Shown piece by piece: positions 1 to 4,648 of a DNA stretch of 5,772 bases. The translations under genes and the position numbers were made by a program. Origin of the DNA: Fidelibacterota bacterium. Lineage in GTDB: Bacteria > Pseudomonadota > Alphaproteobacteria > Rhodospirillales > Rhodospirillaceae. The DNA is taken from positions 1 through 5,772 of the forward strand of contig CANJEU010000152.1 in the NCBI GenBank assembly GCA_947473445.1. The letters run 5' to 3'. Numbering within the stretch: the first letter of the stretch is position 1; each line of letters opens with the position of its first letter. Under the pieces are notes generated by a model that did no database searches, had not been told where the DNA came from, and was given only the letters and a program-made list of their open reading frames with translations.

Positions 1-296
1 AACGCGCCCAAGGCATCTTGGGCGGCTATATGGATATCGGTGATTGGAACACCGCCGCTAACGTCGGCCGCTCCACCCATCACCAAGCCTATGGCCAAGC
101 TGCAACACCTTCCATCTATCGCGCGATGATTCGCAATGCGGACTATGCGGACCCGAAGACCGGTGAAATGATCGGTATCTCGACGGCCTTCAAAGTCGGC
201 TTCACGCAAGTGTTCGTGAAGCATCCGGCAAATGAAGTTGCGGTTAGCGCTGACGGCTCTGCGCCTGCCGCGGCCACGACGATCAGCCGGGAGTAA
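1..296 (+). CDS. 3' end of an unidentified gene (partial)
   Basis: The reading frame is open from base 3 to the TAA at 294-296, giving the last 97 residues of a protein whose start lies outside the window. I do not recognise the family. The visible part begins RAQGILGGYMDIGDWNTAA and is rich in aromatic, His and Asn residues (RSTHHQAYGQ around residue 30). A hydrophobic, probably beta-stranded stretch follows (STAFKVGFTQVFVKHP), and then a low-complexity Ala/Ser/Thr/Pro tail ending ISRE. There is no transmembrane segment and no C-terminal aromatic residue of the kind that ends outer-membrane barrels. The TTG at 18 could be read as a start, but the frame continues upstream to the window edge and no ribosome binding site is seen, so a truncated longer gene is more likely. 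The next gene starts 230 bases downstream, so co-transcription is uncertain. Confidence 0.6.
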   Translation, partial: RAQGILGGYMDIGDWNTAANVGRSTHHQAYGQAATPSIYRAMIRNADYADPKTGEMIGISTAFKVGFTQVFVKHPANEVAVSADGSAPAAATTISRE

Positions 297-305
297 AATC
301 CCGGC
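286..305 (+). other. Hairpin enclosing the stop codon of the first gene
   Basis: GCCGGGA (286-292) and TCCCGGC (299-305) are perfectly complementary and leave a six-base loop, GTAAAA, which contains the TAA stop at 294-296. There is no T-run after it, so it is not a classical intrinsic terminator. It may protect the 3' end of the message or be a chance feature of GC-rich DNA. Confidence 0.35.
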
Positions 306-351
306 GCCAGCCCGCCGCTGTAGGGAGTGGAGGCTGTGGGCGAGACATAGG

Positions 352-371
352 GCGCGGTCGTAAGGCCGCGC
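352..371 (+). terminator. Possible weak terminator hairpin with GUAA tetraloop
   Basis: GCGCGGTC (352-359) pairs with GGCCGCGC (364-371) in an 8-bp stem with one G-U wobble and a GTAA loop, which would be a GNRA tetraloop in RNA. It lies 55 bases after the stop of the first gene, where a terminator is expected. It is followed by G-rich sequence and not by a T-run, so termination is only a guess. Confidence 0.3.
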
Positions 372-376
372 GGGCA

Positions 377-385
377 GGGGGGGGG
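377..385 (+). repeat. Run of nine G
   Basis: Nine consecutive G bases lie about 140 bases upstream of the creatininase-like start, in a stretch (323-385) with further GGG tracts at 323-325, 338-340, 350-352 and 372-374. A run this long can slip during replication and is also a common place for sequencing errors. It is outside any supported coding region. Confidence 0.6.
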
Positions 386-511
386 AGCGAACGCTTTGTT
401 CTAAAGCGGCCAAGATAGCGCTGTCGCCAGATGTGCGTTGATTAGGGCCGCAATTCCAATCCAACGAAAATGAAATGCAATCGCTGTACCGGTGGAAAGC
501 CGGCCGCAGCA

Positions 512-520
512 GGGGGAGGG
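512..520 (+). promoter_or_regulatory. Ribosome binding site that favours the GTG start at 527
   Basis: GGGGGAGGG at 512-520 is a strong Shine-Dalgarno-like sequence ending six bases before the GTG at 527. It lies inside the reading frame if translation began at the ATG at 470, and it decides the start in favour of 527. The ATG at 587 has only a weak CGGGG in front of it. Confidence 0.6.
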
Positions 521-526
521 TTTTGC

Positions 527-1429
527 GTGTTTTCGAAGAAGCTTGCGTGTTCGCCTAAGGCGCCGCGTGCAATTTGCTCGGGGAAAATGATTGTAGCAGG
601 GGCTTTCGCCCTGATGCTGGCGTTCCCGGTCGCAACGCCGTCTTTCGCCGCCGCACCGGCGTCGGAACTCGTCGAATTCGATAGGATGACCTGGCCGGAA
701 GTTAAGGCCGCGCTTGCGGCGGGCAAGACAACCGCCCTCTTTTATACCGGCGGCACCGAGCAACGAGGCCCGCATGTCGTCAACGGCGGGCACAATCTTC
801 TCGGACCCATGATCGTCAAAGAAATCGCCCTCAAGCTCGGCAACGCCATCGCGATGCCGGTTCTGCCGTTCACGCCTAATGAAGCGACCGCCGAGCTCCC
901 AGGCACCATTGGCCTGACAAACGATATTCTATTCGCCGTGCTTGAGCGCATCTCTGAACAGGCGATCACCACCGGCTTTAAGAATGTCGTGCTCATGGCT
1001 GACCATGGCGGCGGCACGGGCCCCAACGGCGGCGTCTACGCGGCGGTGGCCAAAAAGCTTGACGCGAAATACGCCCCGCAAGGCATCCACGTCTATTACG
1101 CCGATCATCCCTATACAGCCGCCCGCGAAGCCTTCACCAAATACCTCAAGGACAATGGCTATCCCGATAGCGGCCATGCCGGCCTTCCCGATACGTCTGA
1201 ACTGATGGCCAAGGAAGACGGCACCTGGGTGCGCAAGGACCTCGTCAAAACGGCGGTCGGTACACCGATGGTCAACGGGAGGGCGCAGCCGGGCGGCGCG
1301 AACGACCCGAAGAACGGCATCATGGGCGATGCGCGCCGGTCCAATGTCGAAATCGGCAATGTCCGTTTCAATATGAAAATCGATTACGCGGTAAAGCAGA
1401 TCAACAGTCTCATTCCGCCGAAGAAATAA
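527..1429 (+). CDS. Secreted creatininase-family metal-dependent hydrolase
   Basis: This is a 300-residue protein of the creatininase family (PF02633), whose known members are metal-dependent amidohydrolases that cleave C-N bonds in creatinine and related amides. The GTG start is chosen because of the ribosome binding site at 512-520 and because it gives a normal signal peptide: Lys/Arg-rich residues 4-20, a hydrophobic core at about 22-36, and cleavage near SFA/AAP (residues 39-43). Family landmarks in order are GGTEQRGPH (E78, R80, H83), H89, the LPGTIGL stretch (124-130), VVLMADHGGG (D159, H160), HAGLPDTSE (H217, D222) and the C-terminal IMGDARRS (265-272). In Pseudomonas creatininase the first site reads EQH followed by a metal-binding Asp. 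From memory of the family, a subgroup has EQNGPH and a His at the Asp position. This protein matches that subgroup, with Arg where Asn is usual. The substrate is unknown. It lies 194 bases upstream of the TonB-dependent receptor, which suggests a link to outer-membrane uptake. Confidence 0.85.
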   Translation: MFSKKLACSPKAPRAICSGKMIVAGAFALMLAFPVATPSFAAAPASELVEFDRMTWPEVKAALAAGKTTALFYTGGTEQRGPHVVNGGHNLLGPMIVKEIALKLGNAIAMPVLPFTPNEATAELPGTIGLTNDILFAVLERISEQAITTGFKNVVLMADHGGGTGPNGGVYAAVAKKLDAKYAPQGIHVYYADHPYTAAREAFTKYLKDNGYPDSGHAGLPDTSELMAKEDGTWVRKDLVKTAVGTPMVNGRAQPGGANDPKNGIMGDARRSNVEIGNVRFNMKIDYAVKQINSLIPPKK

Positions 1430-1433
1430 GAAT

Positions 1434-1451
1434 GGCGCGCCACGGCGCGCC
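1434..1451 (+). repeat. Tandem palindrome GGCGCGCC x2, able to form a hairpin
   Basis: GGCGCGCC occurs at 1434-1441 and again at 1444-1451, separated by AC, starting four bases after the stop of the creatininase-like gene. Each copy is a palindrome. Together they can form a 7-bp GC stem with a CACG loop. No T-run follows. It may act as a weak terminator or 3' end stabiliser, but this is not demonstrated. Confidence 0.45.
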
Positions 1452-1466
1452 GGCGAGCGAAACAGT

Positions 1467-1474
1467 AAAGGAGG
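1467..1474 (+). promoter_or_regulatory. Orphan Shine-Dalgarno sequence in the receptor leader
   Basis: AAAGGAGG is a near-ideal Shine-Dalgarno sequence, but no ATG or GTG follows at a normal distance. The nearest possible starts are TTG at 1476, only one base away, and TTG at 1489, 14 bases away. The TTG 1476 frame would code for a 42-residue Arg-rich peptide ending in TGA at 1602-1604, 20 bases before the receptor start. No family is recognised, so this is not called as a gene. Confidence 0.35.
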
Positions 1475-1495
1475 CTTGGTACCCGAAATTGATCC

Positions 1496-1524
1496 GCGAG
1501 CGGACCGCATCCTGCGCCGCTTGC
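1496..1524 (+). other. Stem-loop in the receptor leader
   Basis: GCGAGCGG (1496-1503) pairs with CCGCTTGC (1517-1524) in eight pairs with one wobble. Inside, CGCA (1506-1509) pairs with TGCG (1513-1516) around a TCC loop, with AC at 1504-1505 bulged out. A further small hairpin, CGAGG-ACGC-CCTCG, lies at 1554-1567. The leader is therefore likely to be folded in RNA. No known riboswitch class is recognised. Confidence 0.35.
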
Positions 1525-1610
1525 TCTACACATTGCTCATAAGGAACGGCGCGCGAGGACGCCCTCGGAAGGGAAATCTGCGCCGGCCGAATGGGCCCAT
1601 CTGATGAAAT

Positions 1611-1618
1611 GGGGAGAG
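1611..1618 (+). promoter_or_regulatory. Ribosome binding site of the TonB-dependent receptor
   Basis: GGGGAGAG ends five bases before the ATG at 1624. It selects that ATG over the in-frame ATGs at 1591 and 1609, which would add residues in front of an otherwise complete signal peptide. Confidence 0.65.
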
Positions 1619-1623
1619 AAACC

Positions 1624-4461
1624 ATGAGAATTGCGAAACGTTTTAGCGTCGGCTTGGCTTCCGGAACGAGCCTGTTTGCCCTGGCGCTGTCGGCTGCGGT
1701 CGCGCAGCAGCAAAACGCGGCTGTCGATGCCGCGGGTTTGGAAGAAGTGGTCGTCACCGGTTCGCGTCTGACCACCGGGTTCGAAACCGCAACACCGGTC
1801 ACCGCGATCACCACGGAAGCTCTGATCCAGGCCGCGCCGGTCAACCTTGCTGACTCGCTGAAGCAGTTGCCGGCCCTTGCCGCATCCGCCAGCGCGAACC
1901 AGACCGGGTCCGGCACGGGCGCTTCGGGTTCGAACAGCCAGAACCTTCTGAATTTGCGCAACCTCGGCACCAACCGTAACCTTGTGCTGCTCAACGGCCG
2001 CCGTACGGTCGCCTCGAACCAGAATAACTCCGTCGACTTCAACATCCTGCCGCAGAACCTCGTCAGCCGCGTTGACGTGGTCACGGGCGGCGCCTCGGCT
2101 GCTTACGGTTCGGACGCCGTCGCCGGCGTGGTCAACCTCATCCTTGATACCGAATTTGTAGGTCTTAAAGGCGATGTCGGCGCGGGTATCTCGACCTTCG
2201 GCGATGTGCCGAACTATAAGGCCTCGCTGGCCTGGGGCGGCACGTTCGCAGGTGATCGACTGCACGTCATCGCGTCGACGCAGTACGCCCGCCAGGACGG
2301 CACGCGCGTCAACACCAAGTCGGGTCGCGATTGGTGGGATCGTCCGTGGGGTCTGATTTCAAACACGACCGGTTCGGGACCGACCAACCTCGTGCTGCCA
2401 AATATCACCTCGACGCTCGTCACCTACGGCGGTCTCATCTCTGCCGGTCCCTTGAAGGGAACCCAGTTCCTCGCCGGGGGCGTGCCTGCGCCGTTCAACT
2501 ACGGCTACAGCGCGGGCTCCACATGGGCCAGCGGCGGCGACGGCGCCTGGATCCCGTTTAACCTGACCGGCGATCAGGAGCGTTCGGCGAACTTCGCGCA
2601 CGCGACCTACGATCTGAACGACGACACGCAGGTTTACGTCGAAGTTGGCTTCTCCTACTCCAACGCCAAGGACCCAAACCAAAAGGGCAACCAGACCGGC
2701 GCGGGCTTTGGCTACACCATCTTCCGCGACAACGCTTTCCTGCACCCCTCGATTGCTGCGCGTATGGATGCGGCGGGCGTGACTTCGTTCCAGTTCGGCC
2801 GCTACATGCTCGAATATCCGGACGTCACCATCCGCACGAAAACGAAGGTGCTCCGTCAGGCGGTCGGGATCAAAGGCGATGCGTTTGATGGCTGGAATTA
2901 CGACGTGTCTTACTCACACGGTCGTACCAACCAGTTGCTCGCGCAAGACAACCTGAATTACGCGCGGGGAACTTACGCCGCCGCCGACGCCGTGTTCCAT
3001 CCGGTCACCGGTCAAGTCGTCTGCCGTTCGCAGTACTACAGCGGCACGACCTTCGTTCCCGGAGGCACGGGCCTCGATGCAGGCTGTAAGCCGCAGAACC
3101 TGTTCGGTCCGAACTCGGTGGATCCGTCGACAATCGACTTCACGATTGGCGACTCCTGGAAGCGCTTTACGCTCGACCAGCACGTGTTCGCCGCCACGAT
3201 TTCGGGCGATCTCGGCTTTGGCTTCGAAGCGGGCAATCTGTCTCTCGCGACCGGTGCTGAGTATCGTACGGAGGACGTGCGTCAGATCACCGATCCCATC
3301 TCGCCGACGACCATCGATTTCACCGGCGTCCGCGGGGGCCCCGCGGCGCTCAATGGCCGCCTTGGTCCGTATCGCTTCGCCAACTTCCAGCCGTTCAGCG
3401 GGAGCTACAACGTGAAGGAAATCTTCGCGGAAGTGGGCGTGCCCCTCCTCGAGGGTGCCCCGTTCGCCGAAAAACTCTCGGCTGACGGCGCAGTGCGTTA
3501 CACCGACTATTCGACCTCGGGTGGCGTCACCACGTGGAAAGGCGGCATGGATTGGCAGATTGTTCCTGACTTCCGCTTGCGTAGTACGATCTCGCGCGAC
3601 ATTCGTGCGCCAAACCTGCTGGAGCTTTACAACAGCTCGACCTTCAACAGCCAAAACCAGTTCTATCCTTCGTCGACGGCGGGTGTCGCCACTGCGGTCA
3701 TTCAGATTACCTCCGGCAACCCCGACCTAGTGCCGGAACGCGCTCTAACCCAAACCTATGGCGCGGTGTTCACACCTACGTTCCTCGACGGGTTCAACCT
3801 CTCGGTCGATTACTACAACATCAAGATCAAGGGCGGCATTCAGACGGTCGGTTCACAGCAGACCATCGACAACTGCTTCCTGAACGTCCCGGGGTTCTGC
3901 CAGTTTGTGACCCCGGTGGCCGGAACAGTCCGCGTACGTACCCCGTTCTTGAATCTCGCCTCGATTGTCAACGCCGGGATCGACATTGAAGCTCGCTACA
4001 GCACTCAGCTTTGGGATGGCGACCTGACCCTCGGTGTGTTGGGCACCCGTCTGACTGCTGCTTACGAGCAGGCACTTGGCGGCGCTCGAATTCCGACTCT
4101 GGGCGGCAACAACGATCCGAAGTGGCGTGTCAATCTTCGGGCTAACTACGAGTATGAAAACTGGAAGTTCTTCCTGCAGGAGCGCTTCATCAGTTCCAAA
4201 CTCGTAAGTGCCCAGCGCGTGGAAGGCATCTTCGTCGACGACAACACCGTCGATGCCGCATTCTATACGGACATCACGGTCTCATACGGCTTCGAAGTCT
4301 TCGGCGGCGAGAACGAGCTCTATTTGTCGGTCAACAACGTGACCAACCAGGAGCCGCCCAAAGACGTCGGCGCACCGTCGTCGTTCGTCCAACCGGGCAA
4401 TCGTAACGTCTATGACTTCCTCGGCCGTTACTTCAACCTCGGCGTTCGCTTTAAGTACTAA
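1624..4461 (+). CDS. TonB-dependent outer-membrane receptor
   Basis: This is a complete 945-residue TonB-dependent receptor, a 22-strand barrel type that imports a ligand across the outer membrane using energy passed on by TonB/ExbBD. The ATG at 1624 gives a clear signal peptide (MRIAKRFSVGL, hydrophobic core, cleavage about AVA/QQQ near residue 27). A TonB-box-like LEEVVVTGSR is at residues 39-48. The plug domain follows at about 55-175, with the typical LVLLNGRR and DVVTGGASAAYGSDAVAGV segments (155-169 for GGASAAYGSDAVAGV). The rest is barrel, containing NPDLVPERA (typical of this receptor class) and ending in YFNLGVRFKY, with alternating residues and a terminal Tyr as expected for barrel assembly. 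There is no N-terminal STN signalling domain, so no sign of FecA-type surface signalling. Two close cysteine pairs (C467/C488 and C751/C759) probably form disulfides in outer loops. The ligand cannot be told from the sequence. The gene ends at a strong terminator. Confidence 0.95.
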   Translation: MRIAKRFSVGLASGTSLFALALSAAVAQQQNAAVDAAGLEEVVVTGSRLTTGFETATPVTAITTEALIQAAPVNLADSLKQLPALAASASANQTGSGTGASGSNSQNLLNLRNLGTNRNLVLLNGRRTVASNQNNSVDFNILPQNLVSRVDVVTGGASAAYGSDAVAGVVNLILDTEFVGLKGDVGAGISTFGDVPNYKASLAWGGTFAGDRLHVIASTQYARQDGTRVNTKSGRDWWDRPWGLISNTTGSGPTNLVLPNITSTLVTYGGLISAGPLKGTQFLAGGVPAPFNYGYSAGSTWASGGDGAWIPFNLTGDQERSANFAHATYDLNDDTQVYVEVGFSYSNAKDPNQKGNQTGAGFGYTIFRDNAFLHPSIAARMDAAGVTSFQFGRYMLEYPDVTIRTKTKVLRQAVGIKGDAFDGWNYDVSYSHGRTNQLLAQDNLNYARGTYAAADAVFHPVTGQVVCRSQYYSGTTFVPGGTGLDAGCKPQNLFGPNSVDPSTIDFTIGDSWKRFTLDQHVFAATISGDLGFGFEAGNLSLATGAEYRTEDVRQITDPISPTTIDFTGVRGGPAALNGRLGPYRFANFQPFSGSYNVKEIFAEVGVPLLEGAPFAEKLSADGAVRYTDYSTSGGVTTWKGGMDWQIVPDFRLRSTISRDIRAPNLLELYNSSTFNSQNQFYPSSTAGVATAVIQITSGNPDLVPERALTQTYGAVFTPTFLDGFNLSVDYYNIKIKGGIQTVGSQQTIDNCFLNVPGFCQFVTPVAGTVRVRTPFLNLASIVNAGIDIEARYSTQLWDGDLTLGVLGTRLTAAYEQALGGARIPTLGGNNDPKWRVNLRANYEYENWKFFLQERFISSKLVSAQRVEGIFVDDNTVDAAFYTDITVSYGFEVFGGENELYLSVNNVTNQEPPKDVGAPSSFVQPGNRNVYDFLGRYFNLGVRFKY

Positions 4462-4474
4462 GCCTTAGAGATAT

Positions 4475-4514
4475 GCGGCCGTTCCGATTTGTCGGGACGG
4501 CCGCTTTTTCTTTT
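4475..4514 (+). terminator. Rho-independent terminator after the receptor gene
   Basis: GCGGCCGTTCCGA (4475-4487) pairs with TCGGGACGGCCGC (4492-4504) in a 13-bp stem with a single wobble and a TTTG loop. It is followed at once by TTTTTCTTTT (4505-4514). It begins 13 bases after the receptor stop codon. This is the clearest regulatory element in the window and separates the receptor transcript from the next gene. Confidence 0.93.
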
Positions 4515-4558
4515 GTGGAGGCGTTCCGACGCGCTCGCCTCGGCAAAAGCGTGCGCGA

Positions 4559-4581
4559 ATCATCGCCCGAGCCTGGATGAT
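4559..4581. promoter_or_regulatory. Possible operator dyad upstream of the TRAP-type gene
   Basis: ATCATC (4559-4564) and GATGAT (4576-4581) form an inverted repeat with an 11-base spacer, just upstream of a candidate -35 element. Arms of six bases are short and could arise by chance. No known regulator site is recognised. Confidence 0.2.
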
Positions 4582-4584
4582 CCC

Positions 4585-4614
4585 TTGTCCGGCCCCGGTA
4601 TTCCCGCCGATACT
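4585..4614 (+). promoter_or_regulatory. Candidate sigma-70 promoter for the TRAP-type gene
   Basis: TTGTCC (4585-4590) matches four of six positions of the TTGACA -35 consensus. GATACT (4609-4614), 18 bases downstream, matches four of six of TATAAT. Some promoter is expected here because a strong terminator lies upstream, but this match is weak. A start near 4620 would leave out the left arm of the hairpin at 4613-4641, so both cannot work together as drawn. Confidence 0.28.
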
Positions 4615-4641
4615 TCCCAGGCAATTTTTGTCTCTGGGAGG
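4613..4641 (+). promoter_or_regulatory. Hairpin that would bury the ribosome binding site of the TRAP-type gene
   Basis: CTTCCCAG (4613-4620) pairs with CTGGGAGG (4634-4641) in an 8-bp stem with one wobble. The loop is 13 bases and U-rich (GCAATTTTTGTCT). The right arm contains most of the Shine-Dalgarno sequence GGGAGGAG (4636-4643), five bases before the ATG at 4649. If transcribed as a whole, it could hold translation off until it melts or is bound by a protein or small RNA. This is inferred from base pairing only. Confidence 0.4.
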
Positions 4642-4648
4642 AGCATGC

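Noticed and set aside
396..418. Promoter-like TTGTTC ... AAGATA upstream of the creatininase-like gene
   Set aside because: The spacing of about 10 bases is far too short for a sigma-70 promoter.
929..1510. Minus-strand open frame of 193 codons
   Set aside because: It is opposite the conserved part of the creatininase-like gene and matches no family.
1591..1600. Perfect palindrome ATGGGCCCAT including an in-frame ATG of the receptor
   Set aside because: Ten-base palindromes are common in GC-rich DNA, and the ATG lacks a suitable ribosome binding site and lies before a complete signal peptide start at 1624.
1537..2265. Minus-strand open frames at 1537-2265 and 1410-2084
   Set aside because: Both overlap the receptor plug region on the opposite strand, overlap each other, and have low-information Arg/Ala-rich products.
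2914..3654. Minus-strand open frame of 246 codons
   Set aside because: It is antisense to the clearly coding barrel of the TonB-dependent receptor and matches no family.
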